A DNA stretch of 64,000 nucleotides from DATMXT01 sp963662765 (GCA_963662765.2 CAXXUP010000003.1:1-64000); one strand, 5' to 3'. Positions 1 through 8,105 are shown, numbered from the stretch's first letter. Translations and numbers: made by a program. The notes: generated from the sequence alone by a model not told the origin.

Positions 1-317
1 GCCTTGGCGGCCCGGTCAAGGGCTGCGGCGATTTTGGCGTAGTCTTTGGATACGCAGGATTCCGCGACAAGTGCAATGGGTGTCACGGAGATGCGCTTAT
101 TGACGATCGGGATGCCAAACTCGTGTTCGATCTCTTCGCCGACCGGGACGAGCCGGGCGGCAAGCCGAGTTATCTTGTCATAGATTTTGCGGCAGCAGGC
201 GTCGATATCGGGGTCGCAGCAGTCGCGCAGCGAGATGCCCATGGTGATGGTGCGGACGTCGAGATGCTGCTGTGAGATCATCTCGTTGGTCTGCATGATG
301 TCGGAAATATTGAGCAT
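1..317 (-). CDS. PFL/DUF711 (UPF0210) family protein, N-terminal part
   Basis: The first 105 residues of a protein cut off by the window edge. The N-terminus (MLNISDIMQTNEMI, then LDVRTITMGISLRDC) is what I know from the UPF0210/DUF711 family, which resembles pyruvate formate-lyase in fold but has no established reaction. The start is the ATG at 317, preceded on the minus strand by GGAGG six bases upstream. In many Firmicutes this gene directly follows the ACT-domain gene also found here, so an operon from 844 down is likely, although a 251-bp element now separates the two. Family call good; function unknown. Confidence 0.85.
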   Translation of the reverse strand, partial: MLNISDIMQTNEMISQQHLDVRTITMGISLRDCCDPDIDACCRKIYDKITRLAARLVPVGEEIEHEFGIPIVNKRISVTPIALVAESCVSKDYAKIAAALDRAAK

Positions 318-327
318 GGTTCCTCCG

Positions 328-578
328 TTAAGGTGAGGGGAGTTGAACCGGTCCGCCTCGGCCTTGGTATATTTTCGATTTTTTTCGCTGTCGTCCTCCG
401 CCTCGTAAAGCACAAATTCCTCTAAGGCCGAGGTCGCGCAGAGTTGTCGCCAACCTGCCGCGTTGAGGGCAAGGCAGTAGGGCGCTGCCTTACTTCCCGT
501 AAGGCAAGGAGGATAACGCAGCCATCGGCGTGGCCGTAGGGCGACAACCGGACTTAAGTTTAATTTCCCTCACCTTAA
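328..578. mobile_element. Putative MITE-like element with terminal inverted repeats
   Basis: TTAAGGTGAGGG at 328-339 is repeated as its exact reverse complement at 567-578. Inside are two further perfect inverted pairs, CCTCGGCCTT at 356-365 with 424-433 and GTTGTCGCC at 443-451 with 540-548, plus a local hairpin near 487-505. No convincing protein is encoded. The right end overlaps the stop codon of the ACT gene and the left end lies just before the ribosome site of the DUF711 gene. Nested pairing and placement between two normally adjacent genes suggest a non-autonomous transposable element; a structured RNA is the alternative. Confidence 0.5.
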
Positions 579-844
579 ATTTTGTGCATAGCGTTAAAGA
601 TCTCTTCGCGCTGGATGGTGATGGACAGTCCGCGGGATTCACCTGCTTGGAGCAGGTCGCGGCGAAGCTCGTCAAAGGGGATAGAGCTGGTCGAAAGATC
701 CACCAGCATGATCATTGCGAAATACTCCTGCATCAAAGTCTGGCTGATGTCCATGATGTTCACGCCGTGGTCGGCAAGACAGGTTGTCACAAGCGCCATG
801 ATGCCCACGGTGTCCTTGGAGACGACGGTTACGATTGCCCGCAT
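575..844 (-). CDS. ACT domain-containing protein (UPF0237 family)
   Basis: An 89-residue protein that is essentially one ACT domain: it opens MRAIVTVVSKDTVGIMA, includes the glycine turn in DHGVNIMDIS, and ends in NAMHKI. ACT domains bind small ligands, usually amino acids, and regulate partner enzymes; the partner of this stand-alone family is not established. It sits upstream of the DUF711 protein, the arrangement usual for UPF0237/UPF0210 pairs, so joint function is inferred. Its stop codon lies in the right end of the inverted-repeat element. The start ATG has an AGGTAACT-like site upstream, weak but with no better alternative. Confidence 0.88.
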   Translation of the reverse strand: MRAIVTVVSKDTVGIMALVTTCLADHGVNIMDISQTLMQEYFAMIMLVDLSTSSIPFDELRRDLLQAGESRGLSITIQREEIFNAMHKI

Positions 845-903
845 AGTTACCTCCGATGATGTAATTGTTATTCTTATTCTTATTGTAATCCGGCAGCTAA
901 GCT

Positions 904-1389
904 TTACGGCCGGTCAAACACAAAGACGGGATTTTGCATAATGAAGTCGGCGATTGCTCCAAAGTCAGAAAGGGGGAGCGTGACCTGCTGCCCCGGGACG
1001 GGAGCGTCGGCTGCGACAGCGACAAAAGACAGGTCCGGCAGGGAATTACCGCTCGCCTTACGGAAAATTCCGATTTTGGGCAAATCGTCGCCGCTAAAGC
1101 CTTCGACCAAAATGATGTCGACGTCTTTGATGCGGTCCACCATGTCAAAAAGCGACAGTTGCCTTGTCTCGACGATGGCCGACTTCTCGGTCGAAACGAT
1201 GGCCGACACGACAGCGCCGGCTTTGGTAAACCGCCACGAGTCCTTGCCCTCTTTGTCGATTTCAAAGCGGTGGGCGTCGTGCTTGATGACAGCAACCCGT
1301 AGGGAGCGCTCCGTAAGCTCACCGATCAGGTGCTCGATCAGCGTCGTCTTTCCGGTGCCGGACCAACCCACAAAGGAGACAATCCGCAT
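904..1389 (-). CDS. mobB: Molybdopterin-guanine dinucleotide biosynthesis protein MobB
   Basis: 161 residues. The N-terminus has a P-loop at residues 8-16 (GWSGTGKTT) followed by the MobB-type stretch VAVIKHDAHRFEID and later ILVEGFSGDDLPKI. MobB is a GTP-binding accessory of the step that attaches GMP to molybdopterin. The ATG at 1389 is preferred over a GTG at 1401 because GAGGTG stands a few bases before it. A TTGCAC-N17-TATAAT promoter lies upstream. The window carries a molybdenum hydroxylase at 40-44 kb, a plausible client, though that enzyme class often uses a cytosine rather than guanine dinucleotide cofactor. Confidence 0.9.
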   Translation of the reverse strand: MRIVSFVGWSGTGKTTLIEHLIGELTERSLRVAVIKHDAHRFEIDKEGKDSWRFTKAGAVVSAIVSTEKSAIVETRQLSLFDMVDRIKDVDIILVEGFSGDDLPKIGIFRKASGNSLPDLSFVAVAADAPVPGQQVTLPLSDFGAIADFIMQNPVFVFDRP

Positions 1390-1471
1390 ATTCCACCTCA
1401 CCTCAATTCAAAAGCGCGCTGTATTCATCCAGCGGTCGATTGTCCGTAGGATCCCCGCGCTTAACTTCACT

Positions 1472-1500
1472 ATTATAACGGCGGTACTATGTGGGTGCAA
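1472..1500 (-). promoter_or_regulatory. Sigma-A promoter for mobB
   Basis: On the minus strand TTGCAC (1500-1495) is followed after exactly 17 bases by TATAAT (1477-1472). It drives mobB and probably the ACT and DUF711 genes beyond it. Confidence 0.65.
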
Positions 1501-1667
1501 GGACTTTATGTAAATTTCTAATCCTCAAAATACGGATATCCTAAACTGCCCTTGCCCCTTTGACTAAAACCGACAGCCAAAGCGTTACGTACGGTTAATT
1601 TTTTGTGGATGATCCTTCAGACGGTAAAACTGTGAAGGGACATCGCCGGTCCAGGTTATCGAAAAAG

Positions 1668-1702
1668 AAAAGGGCAATCGCTTTGATAACGATTGCCCTT
1701 TT
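1668..1702 (-). terminator. Intrinsic terminator after the XRE gene
   Basis: A perfect 13-bp stem (1668-1680 with 1690-1702, arm AAAAGGGCAATCG) with a 9-base loop, followed on the minus strand by a T-rich run CTTTTTC. It lies 36 bases beyond the stop of the regulator gene. Confidence 0.8.
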
Positions 1703-1737
1703 GGGATATGACGCATAAACAAGGGACGGTAAACCCG

Positions 1738-2151
1738 TCATCGCGTCTCGCGCCTATTCTCATCGATTAACGTGATGGCGAGGCAGGACAGCCCGATTCC
1801 GAGCATCGTCATTTGTGCGCTTGTGACGGCATTGTTCAGGATTGAAGTAACGGTCACCGCAACGCCCATGGCCATTGCAACCGCTCTGAAAATGAGGTCA
1901 ATCATATTGCCGACCTTTTCTTTTGTATCACCCTGCTCTGCGCGTTCCTTTACCTGCATCAGTTCATCTACCGACACGGAAAATATATCCGCAAGCTTCG
2001 GCAGCGAGCCTATATCGGGACAGGACAGGTCGCGCTCCCATTTTGATACGGCTTTATCTGTAACATTCATTTTTTCGGCAAGTCCAGCCTGTGTCAGCCC
2101 ATGTTCTTTTCGCAGAGTTGAAATGACCATTCCGAGTGTCTGCTTTTTCAT
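1738..2151 (-). CDS. XRE-family transcriptional regulator with C-terminal membrane segments
   Basis: 137 residues. Residues about 7-62 form a Cro/CI helix-turn-helix (LTQAGLAEKMNVTDKAVSKW), matching the Bacillota group with the TDKAVSKWE recognition helix. After a charged linker come two hydrophobic stretches near 82-104 and 110-128, so the regulator is probably tethered to the membrane. AGGAGG sits eight bases before the ATG. It is a single-gene unit with its own promoter and terminator. Target genes are not evident. Confidence 0.88.
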   Translation of the reverse strand: MKKQTLGMVISTLRKEHGLTQAGLAEKMNVTDKAVSKWERDLSCPDIGSLPKLADIFSVSVDELMQVKERAEQGDTKEKVGNMIDLIFRAVAMAMGVAVTVTSILNNAVTSAQMTMLGIGLSCLAITLIDENRRETR

Positions 2152-2179
2152 TTGAAGCCTCCTTTGACTTGATGGTTAA

Positions 2180-2208
2180 ATCATAACAAACTGCGTGTAA
2201 TTACTCAA
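2180..2208 (-). promoter_or_regulatory. Sigma-A promoter of the XRE gene
   Basis: Minus-strand TTGAGT (2208-2203) and TATGAT (2185-2180) are separated by 17 bases, about 30 bases before the start codon at 2151. Confidence 0.6.
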
Positions 2209-2491
2209 CCGACCGGCAGTTTACCTTTGTAAGCGAGCAGTTTAGTTGCGGTTGAGACGTAAGAAATAGCCATGCGAACCGCAAAATAATCTCATGTACA
2301 TATTTGATAGTATATCAATGACAGCGAAGCGTTGTCTATAGGTTAAAATTTTTGCCCCTCGGGTATCCGTTCACGCAAGACGCGGCAATATTCGAAAAGC
2401 ATTTTTGTTTTCCCGGTTTTGCCGGACACAGACCCCTAGTGCGGCGAGGATTTTGCGGTCATTTTTCAGTGCAGGAATTTTCGAAAAACTG

Positions 2492-2520
2492 TTGCAAAGG
2501 ACGGTCAAATAGTGTATACT
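2492..2520 (+). promoter_or_regulatory. Promoter of tRNA-Val
   Basis: TTGCAA (2492-2497), a 17-base spacer and TATACT (2515-2520) end 14 bases before the mature tRNA 5' end. The stretch 2209-2491 upstream shows no gene I can support. Confidence 0.7.
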
Positions 2521-2534
2521 GAACAAGCTCTTAT

Positions 2535-2610
2535 GGAGGCATAGCTCAGCTGGGAGAGCGTTCGCCTCACACGCGAAAGGTCACAGGTTCGAGCCCTGTT
2601 GTCTCCACCA
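2535..2610 (+). tRNA. tRNA-Val (anticodon CAC)
   Basis: A full 76-nt cloverleaf: seven-pair acceptor stem (one G-T pair), D arm with GCTC/GAGC, anticodon stem TTCGC/GCGAA around loop CTCACAC, TTCGAGC T-loop, and an encoded CCA end. Anticodon CAC reads GUG valine codons. It is a single-gene unit with promoter and terminator. Confidence 0.95.
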
Positions 2611-2628
2611 AAACGATCCACTCAGATT

Positions 2629-2674
2629 GAATACAACAAGGGCCAATCCGTCAGGATTGGCCCTTGTTGTATTC
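2629..2674 (+). terminator. Hairpin terminator after tRNA-Val
   Basis: A perfect 21-bp stem with a 4-base loop (arms start GAATACAACAAGG) lies 19 bases after the tRNA. No long T-run follows, but the length of the stem and its place make termination or processing likely. A second, imperfect stem follows at about 2697-2736 and ends in CGTTTTTC. Confidence 0.7.
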
Positions 2675-2752
2675 GTGGGTAAAAAAGTGAAAGTAGGGCT
2701 TCCAAAGTCTTTGTAAGGACTTCAAAGGCCCGTTTTTCTGTTATATGAGCTC

Positions 2753-2805
2753 TTGACATTCATCGACAATCAAGCTATTCTATATATAGAATAGCTTGAT
2801 TGTCG
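2753..2805 (+). promoter_or_regulatory. Promoter with 42-bp perfect palindromic operator for the padR operon
   Basis: TTGACA at 2753-2758 and TATTCT at 2776-2781 are 17 bases apart. A perfect 42-bp palindrome (2764-2805, each half beginning CGACAATCAAGC) runs from just after the -35 box, through the -10 box and across the transcription start. A repressor bound here would block polymerase; the PadR protein encoded 20 bases downstream is the obvious candidate, giving autoregulation. Confidence 0.75.
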
Positions 2806-2825
2806 TTCGACAGGAGGAATGTTAT

Positions 2826-3368
2826 TTGACGCAGATTGAAATTATATTGCTCGCGCTCTTATATGAAGAGGACCGTTATGGATATGAAATTGAGTCGGTG
2901 ATTGAAGAGCGCAATATGAGAAACTGGACGAAGATAGGTTTTTCATCTATTTACAGCTCATTGAAGAACCTTGAAAAAAAGGGGCTGATCGGCTCGCGAC
3001 ACGAGGCGGAATACGGATCGCCTGCCCGCAAAGTGTACTATCTTGAAGATCATGCAAAACCGTACGTTCGTGAAACAATAAAAAGTAGCATCCATTCTCC
3101 CGGCAGTGTTTACAGTGAGTTTTCCATCGGAATGGCTTTTTCAAATTTCCTGACCAAAGAAGAAGTATATGAATGTCTTGTGAAATACCGCGAAGGGCTT
3201 GAAATGCGGCGGGAATTAATCTTACAAAACTATACAAAACAACCGGTCTTACAGAGCAAAATTCATCTGAAGGCGCTGTTCACCCGTCCGCTGAAGCTGA
3301 TTGAAGCGGAGGTTGAATGGATTAACGAATTGTTGGATGAAATAGAGGAGGAAGAACATGATTATTAA
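2826..3368 (+). CDS. PadR-family transcriptional regulator
   Basis: 180 residues. The N-terminal winged helix has the PadR hallmarks LLYEEDRYGYEIESVI, SSIYSSLKNLEKKGLI and RKVYYLEDH, followed by a longer helical C-terminal domain about 95-180 for dimer formation (Vir-like arm). I chose the TTG at 2826 because CAGGAGG stands eight bases before it and because longer reading frames would start inside the palindromic operator. It overlaps the next gene by 11 bases, so the two are translated together. It probably represses its own operon; the inducer is unknown. Confidence 0.9.
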   Translation: MTQIEIILLALLYEEDRYGYEIESVIEERNMRNWTKIGFSSIYSSLKNLEKKGLIGSRHEAEYGSPARKVYYLEDHAKPYVRETIKSSIHSPGSVYSEFSIGMAFSNFLTKEEVYECLVKYREGLEMRRELILQNYTKQPVLQSKIHLKALFTRPLKLIEAEVEWINELLDEIEEEEHDY

Positions 3369-4350
3369 AGATTTCAAGCCGTTTTTCGGACAAAGCTGCG
3401 AGCCTACAACGGTCGGTAACTTGATTCAGCACTGCGGATTGACGCTAACCGAGCCGATGCTGTTTGGGATTGGAGAAGGGCTTAATTTCATCTTCTGGGA
3501 CAGTAAGCAGATGGGATACCCGTTTTTAGGCGGCAGATGCAAGCAGGATGTTCTGACGGAAAACATCGCGAGAAATCTTAAACTTATGCTCGATGTCAAT
3601 GAAACCGCGTCAAAAACAAAGGCATGGGAGTTCGTGAAAACAAAACTGGATAAAGGCATTCCTGTGGGACTAAAACTGGACTTTTACTTCTTAGAGTATT
3701 TTGAGCCAAAGATACATTTTGCAGCTCACTATGTAACAATATATGGATATGAAGAGGAATTTGGATATTTGATCGATGGGGCAATGCAGGTAAAGTCCAG
3801 CTTATCCAGTATTGCGCAAGCGCGCAATTACAAAGGCTCCATGTCCTCTCCAAACCGGGCATTCACAATAACGGCTGGTGACAAATTACCTGATATGAAA
3901 AAAACCATTGCCGGTGCAATCTGTCGGAATGCCGAGCAATACCTGAATCCGCCGATCCAAAACATATCTTTCAAGGGAATCAAAAAGACAGCGAAAATGA
4001 TTACGACATGGTTTGATAAACCCGGTATGACACCGGAACTGATCGTACAAACCGGTTCGTTAATGGAGGATGCAGGGACAGGCGGTTCGCTGTTCAGAAA
4101 TATGTATCGGGATTTTCTGAAAGAGTGCGACGAACTGTATCCGGAGATAGGCCTTCATGATGCATATTTGAAATTTGCACAGATTGCCCCCATGTGGGCT
4201 GAGGTATCTAAACTGATTTGCAACGCGGGGGAAAATTCCGACCCACAGCCGCTTGGCAAAGCATCGGGAATACTTTGGGACATTGCTTTTTTGGAAGAAG
4301 AAGCAATGAAGCTGCTGTTTGACAATACTTCCGGCTATATGTTGGCGTAA
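3358..4350 (+). CDS. BtrH N-terminal domain-containing protein (DUF4872-like)
   Basis: 330 residues. The N-terminal 150 or so resemble the BtrH_N family, a papain-like fold named after the butirosin acyltransferase BtrH: CEPTTVGNLIQHCG places a Cys at residue 16 and AHYVTIYGYEEE supplies a His, a possible catalytic pair. The second half looks like the DUF4872 region often joined to it. Such stand-alone proteins behind a PadR gene have no settled role; acyl or peptide transfer or cleavage on a small molecule is inference. AGGAGGAAGAAC precedes the ATG, within the end of padR. Confidence 0.78.
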   Translation: MIIKDFKPFFGQSCEPTTVGNLIQHCGLTLTEPMLFGIGEGLNFIFWDSKQMGYPFLGGRCKQDVLTENIARNLKLMLDVNETASKTKAWEFVKTKLDKGIPVGLKLDFYFLEYFEPKIHFAAHYVTIYGYEEEFGYLIDGAMQVKSSLSSIAQARNYKGSMSSPNRAFTITAGDKLPDMKKTIAGAICRNAEQYLNPPIQNISFKGIKKTAKMITTWFDKPGMTPELIVQTGSLMEDAGTGGSLFRNMYRDFLKECDELYPEIGLHDAYLKFAQIAPMWAEVSKLICNAGENSDPQPLGKASGILWDIAFLEEEAMKLLFDNTSGYMLA

Positions 4351-4365
4351 ACCCAGGGACCTGTA

Positions 4366-4406
4366 AGAAGGGAGAAAGATCGTATGCAATCTTTCTCCCT
4401 TCTTTA
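4366..4406 (+). terminator. Intrinsic terminator of the padR operon
   Basis: A perfect 15-bp stem (4366-4380 with 4389-4403, arm AGAAGGGAGAAAGAT), 8-base loop, followed by TTTATT. Confidence 0.88.
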
Positions 4407-4466
4407 TTGTTATTTATATACATATGTGTTATATTTTAGGTAGAAAAGTAATTTTCGAGTCAAATT

Positions 4467-4685
4467 TTGGTAACTGAGCGAGGTTTTTGTTTTGAATTGA
4501 TCCCAGCAAGTAAAGTTCGGGACAAAAGAGTCGATTTATTGCTTAGCGAGATATTGTGTGATCACTGGAACCCAAAAAAATTCATCATTAAAACGGCGCT
4601 TAACCATAACATACATGCTGCGTTTACATTGCAGTACCGGGGCCAGACATTGGAGCGGCTCTTACAAAAATCGGGTCTGATATAA
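4467..4685 (+). CDS. Doubtful 72-residue ORF, hypothetical
   Basis: An open frame with only a TTG start and no clear ribosome site. The peptide (for example KKFIIKTALNHNIHAAF) is not low-complexity and could be real or the tail of a decayed gene. I recognise no family. The rest of the 4407-4796 gap shows only the hairpin at 4747-4780. Confidence 0.25.
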   Translation: MVTERGFCFELIPASKVRDKRVDLLLSEILCDHWNPKKFIIKTALNHNIHAAFTLQYRGQTLERLLQKSGLI

Positions 4686-4746
4686 CTATGTAAAAAAGTA
4701 TTAAGGCGATTGCCGGAAGTCCATTGGAGAACACACCGTATAACAT

Positions 4747-4780
4747 AGTCAAGGCCGGCTCTCATGAGCCGGCCTTGACT
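4747..4780 (-). terminator. Hairpin terminator after the amidohydrolases
   Basis: A perfect 15-bp stem with a 4-base loop (arm AGTCAAGGCCGGCTC), 17 bases past the stop of the amidohydrolase gene. It has no clear T-run, so efficiency is uncertain. Confidence 0.65.
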
Positions 4781-4796
4781 GCACTTATGCAGATTT

Positions 4797-6206
4797 TTAC
4801 CGATACTTCTCCATAACCGCTTTGTTGATGTCGAGGGGCGCGGGGAGCTCCTCAGGGAGGACCGCAATGTAGTTTCGCTGCGATAGCCGCTCATCAAGCT
4901 CAGCCCTCGCCGCTTTCACGACTTCGGGGCTTAAGACGAGATCAAGCGCTGTCGCCGCAAGGATCTTTGCGGCGGTGTTCATGGTCTTTTTGCCGATGGA
5001 GCTTCCGGCGCAGGAGGCGATGATCCAGTTGTGCCAGCCGACGCCCGCAGGCGCCATGGTGACCCACAGGATGGCATAGGGGACATCCCAGCTGTATTCC
5101 GAGGTGTCGCAAACGCCAGAGCTGCCGCCGCCAAAAGGCCAAATCGACTCGTCAAGGCCGGTCTCTTTTACCCCGACCTCCCTTTGCATCGTTTTGACAA
5201 ATTCCTGTTCTTCCACTGAAAATTTGGGGGTGCCAACTTCGTCCAGATTTTTGTGCATAACTTCGGCCAAGGCTTTATTCGGGATTTTGTCGTGGGTCGC
5301 CGTAATGAGTTCAATTTCAACTGTGGTCTCAGTGGCCATTGCGGCGGCCTTGGCGCATTTGTCAATGCGCTCCATCACTTCGACCATAAGCTCTGTCTGG
5401 TCAAACCGGCCGACATACCATGCGGTTGTGCGGTCGGGGACGACGCTCGGAAATTCCGGACCGACGTCCGAAAACGTGTAATTGAAGGTGTTTGCGGCTT
5501 CCGGCCCCAGGGTGGAGGGCCTTACATGTTCCCGCAGCAGCTCAACGGCGTGGGCCTGGAGCATAGCGGCGTCTAAAGTGCTGCGGCCAAACCACGGGGA
5601 ATTGCCATGGGCCGTTTTGCCCTTGAAATGATATTTCACATTGAAATAGGCGTTGCAGACGTCGTAGTCGGCCCGGTTGTAATTCATCGGGTGCCAGTCG
5701 AGCAGCACGTCAATCCCTTTGAAGAGTCCGGCCCTTGCCATAAACGGCTTGCCGATGCAAAGCTCCTCGGCCGGCGTGCCAAATACCTTCAGCGTCGCGT
5801 CCATCTTCTTTTCTTCAAGGAGCTCCTTTAAGGCGATGGCAGCATATATTGCGGTCGTTCCGAGCAGGTTATGTCCGCACCCGTGGCCCGGTGCCCCGTC
5901 CCGGATGGCTTTCTTCTCAGTCCCGATCTCTTGCGAAAGGCCGGGCAGCGCGTCATATTCCGCGCTAAAGCCGATTACTGGGCCCCCCTTGCCGTAGGTG
6001 GCGACAAAGGCTGTCGGCATTCCGGCTACACCTTTTTCCACCGAAAAGCCGTAATGCTCGAGCAGTTCGATTAGCTTTGCCGAGGATTTTTTTTCTTCCA
6101 TTCCGAGCTCCGGGTTTTGCCAGAGGTAGTCGGCTGCGTCGTTGAACTGTTTCGAATTTGCCTCAATCCAGTCAATGAGGAATTGCTTCATTGCGGTCGT
6201 CTCCAT
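4797..6206 (-). CDS. M20-family amidohydrolase (AbgB-like), copy 2
   Basis: 469 residues. Zinc peptidase motifs of the M20D/AbgB group are visible: GFSAEYDALPGLSQ, APGHGCGHNLLGT with its metal-binding His and Cys, GTPAEELCIGKP and DWHPMNYNR. AbgB-like enzymes cut amide bonds of p-aminobenzoyl-glutamate or acylated amino acids and dipeptides; the exact substrate cannot be read here. The ATG at 6206 follows AAAGGTG at good spacing; a GTG at 6215 would overlap that site. It lies 104 bases after a paralogue of the same length, so the two are probably one operon produced by tandem duplication. Confidence 0.88.
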   Translation of the reverse strand: METTAMKQFLIDWIEANSKQFNDAADYLWQNPELGMEEKKSSAKLIELLEHYGFSVEKGVAGMPTAFVATYGKGGPVIGFSAEYDALPGLSQEIGTEKKAIRDGAPGHGCGHNLLGTTAIYAAIALKELLEEKKMDATLKVFGTPAEELCIGKPFMARAGLFKGIDVLLDWHPMNYNRADYDVCNAYFNVKYHFKGKTAHGNSPWFGRSTLDAAMLQAHAVELLREHVRPSTLGPEAANTFNYTFSDVGPEFPSVVPDRTTAWYVGRFDQTELMVEVMERIDKCAKAAAMATETTVEIELITATHDKIPNKALAEVMHKNLDEVGTPKFSVEEQEFVKTMQREVGVKETGLDESIWPFGGGSSGVCDTSEYSWDVPYAILWVTMAPAGVGWHNWIIASCAGSSIGKKTMNTAAKILAATALDLVLSPEVVKAARAELDERLSQRNYIAVLPEELPAPLDINKAVMEKYR

Positions 6207-6310
6207 ACTTTTCACCTTTCAATCCTAGAATGGAAGCTGCATTTTACGTTGACGGCTTGTCCGTAAGGCTTCGCGAATGTCGATCGCAAAATCCACCGTC
6301 TTGCTGTATT

Positions 6311-7711
6311 TTACCGGTATTTGTCCATGACCGCCTTGTTGATGTCGAGGGGCGGAGTCAGTTCTTCGGGGAGGACCGTGATGTAATTTCTTGTTGATAG
6401 CCGCTCATCAAGCTCTGCCCTTGCCGCTTTCATGAGGTCGGGGTTCGAGATGGCGTCCATTGCCGTAGCCGCAAGCACCTTAGCGGCTACTTTCATGGTC
6501 TTTTTGCCGACGGGGCTGCCTGCGCAGGAGGCGACAACCCAGTTGTGCCAGCCAAGTCCGGCGGGCGCTAAAGTGACCCACAAGGTGACGTAGGGGACAA
6601 ACCAGCTGTATTCCGACGTGTCGCACAAGACCGAGCTGCCGCCGCCAAACGGTAAAATGGACTCGTCTAAGCCTGTTTCCTCAACTCCGACTTGCCTTTG
6701 CATTTTTGCGGCAAATTCCTGCTCCTCGGCAGTGAATTTGGGCGCGCCCACCTCGTGCAGGTTTTTGTTCATGACTTCGGCAAGCACCTTGTTCGGGATC
6801 TTGTCGTGGGTCGCTGTGATGAGCTCTATTTCGACTGTGGTCTCAGTGGCCATGGCTGCGGCCTTTGCGCATTTGTCAATGCGCTCCATGACTTCGACCA
6901 TCAGTTCCGTCTGGTCAAACCGGCCGACATACCATGCGGTCGTGCGGTCCGGCACAACGCTCGGGAATTCGGGGCCTACATCCGAAAATGTGTAGTTGAT
7001 CGTATTTGCGGCGTCGAGGCCTGCGGTGGAAGGCCTGATATGTTCACGCAGCATCTCAACGGCATGTCCTTGAAGCATGGCGGCGTCTAAGGTGCTGCGG
7101 CCAAACCAGGGGGAGTTGCCGTGGGCCGTTTTGCCCTTGAAGTGGTACTTCACGTTGAAGTAGGCGTTGCAGGCGTCGTAGTCGGCCCGGTTGTAGTTCC
7201 AGGGATGCCAATCGAGCAACATGTCAAGCCCGTTGAAAAGTCCGGCCCTTGCCATAAACGGTTTACCGATGCAAAGTTCCTCGGCCGGTGTGCCGAAAAG
7301 CTTGACAGTCGCGTCGATCTTTTTTGCTTCCAGTGCCTGTTTCAAAGCAATGGCCGCATAGACCCCGGCGGTTCCGAGCAGGTTATGTCCGCACCCGTGC
7401 CCCGGCGCTCCGTCTTTGATGGCTTTCTTTTCGGTGCCGACTTCCTGTGAAAGGCCGGGCAGGGCGTCAAACTCCGCACTGAAGCCAACGGCGGGACCTC
7501 TCTTGCCGTAGGTCGCGACAAAGGCCGTCGGCATGCCGGCCACGCCCGTTTCAACCGTAAAGCCGTTATTCTCTAAAAGTTCAATTAGTTTTGCCGAGGA
7601 TTTTTTCTCTTCCATGCCAAGCTCCGCAGCCTGCCAAATTGCGTCTGCCGCGTCGTTGAAGGGCCCCTGATTTGCCTCAATCCAGTCGAAGATAAACTGT
7701 TTTGCTTCCAT
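6311..7711 (-). CDS. M20-family amidohydrolase (AbgB-like), copy 1
   Basis: 466 residues, very similar along its whole length to the neighbour downstream, with the same motifs (GFSAEFDALPGLSQ, APGHGCGHNLLGT, PAEELCIGKP, DWHPWNYNR). Differences cluster near the N-terminus and around residues 330-400, consistent with diverged substrate preference after duplication. AAAGGTG seven bases before the ATG fixes the start. An extended -10 promoter lies upstream. A YfcC-family carrier, a type that often accompanies M20 hydrolases, is encoded 52 kb away but is not linked here. Confidence 0.88.
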   Translation of the reverse strand: MEAKQFIFDWIEANQGPFNDAADAIWQAAELGMEEKKSSAKLIELLENNGFTVETGVAGMPTAFVATYGKRGPAVGFSAEFDALPGLSQEVGTEKKAIKDGAPGHGCGHNLLGTAGVYAAIALKQALEAKKIDATVKLFGTPAEELCIGKPFMARAGLFNGLDMLLDWHPWNYNRADYDACNAYFNVKYHFKGKTAHGNSPWFGRSTLDAAMLQGHAVEMLREHIRPSTAGLDAANTINYTFSDVGPEFPSVVPDRTTAWYVGRFDQTELMVEVMERIDKCAKAAAMATETTVEIELITATHDKIPNKVLAEVMNKNLHEVGAPKFTAEEQEFAAKMQRQVGVEETGLDESILPFGGGSSVLCDTSEYSWFVPYVTLWVTLAPAGLGWHNWVVASCAGSPVGKKTMKVAAKVLAATAMDAISNPDLMKAARAELDERLSTRNYITVLPEELTPPLDINKAVMDKYR

Positions 7712-7769
7712 ATCGATTCACCTTTCAGTTTTTATCTTGAATTTATCACGCAACACCTATTTTATGTCC

Positions 7770-7775
7770 ATTATA
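7770..7775 (-). promoter_or_regulatory. Extended -10 promoter for the amidohydrolase pair
   Basis: Minus-strand TGCTATAAT gives a perfect -10 hexamer with the extended TG element; the -35 region is poor. It lies about 60 bases upstream of the start at 7711. Confidence 0.5.
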
Positions 7776-7866
7776 GCACAGGCCGTATTTATGCGGGAGA
7801 CAAATTTTGCTGTTATTTTTCGTCGGAATCGTGTTCTTTGGTGCGTCTGGGGAATGGAATCCGGTC

Positions 7867-7895
7867 TTGACAAGCTCCCTGCGATTTGCTATGAT
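7867..7895 (+). promoter_or_regulatory. Promoter of tRNA-Ala
   Basis: TTGACA (7867-7872), 17-base spacer, TATGAT (7890-7895), 15 bases before the tRNA. Confidence 0.75.
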
Positions 7896-7910
7896 TGAGT
7901 GGCGCAATTT

Positions 7911-7986
7911 GGGGGCGTAGCTCAGCTGGGAGAGCGTACGGTTCGCATCCGTAAGGTCGAGAGTTCGATCCTCTTCGTCTCCACCA
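7911..7986 (+). tRNA. tRNA-Ala (anticodon CGC)
   Basis: A 76-nt cloverleaf with acceptor stem GGGGGCG/CGTCTCC, in which the third pair is G-T, the known alanine identity element. The anticodon loop TTCGCAT reads GCG codons. T-loop TTCGATC and an encoded CCA are present. Confidence 0.94.
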
Positions 7987-8021
7987 AAACCGCTAAATGA
8001 TATTCATTTAGCGGTTTTTTT
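7987..8021 (+). terminator. Intrinsic terminator of tRNA-Ala
   Basis: A perfect 14-bp stem (AAACCGCTAAATGA) with a 3-base loop and a run of Ts, beginning directly after the CCA end. Confidence 0.9.
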
Positions 8022-8105
8022 CATTGCTTGATACAGATGCATCTTTCAGGCAAGTCGGCGATGAGGGTTGACGATGCAAGACAGGCTCCCATGGTTTTGA
8101 TAAAA

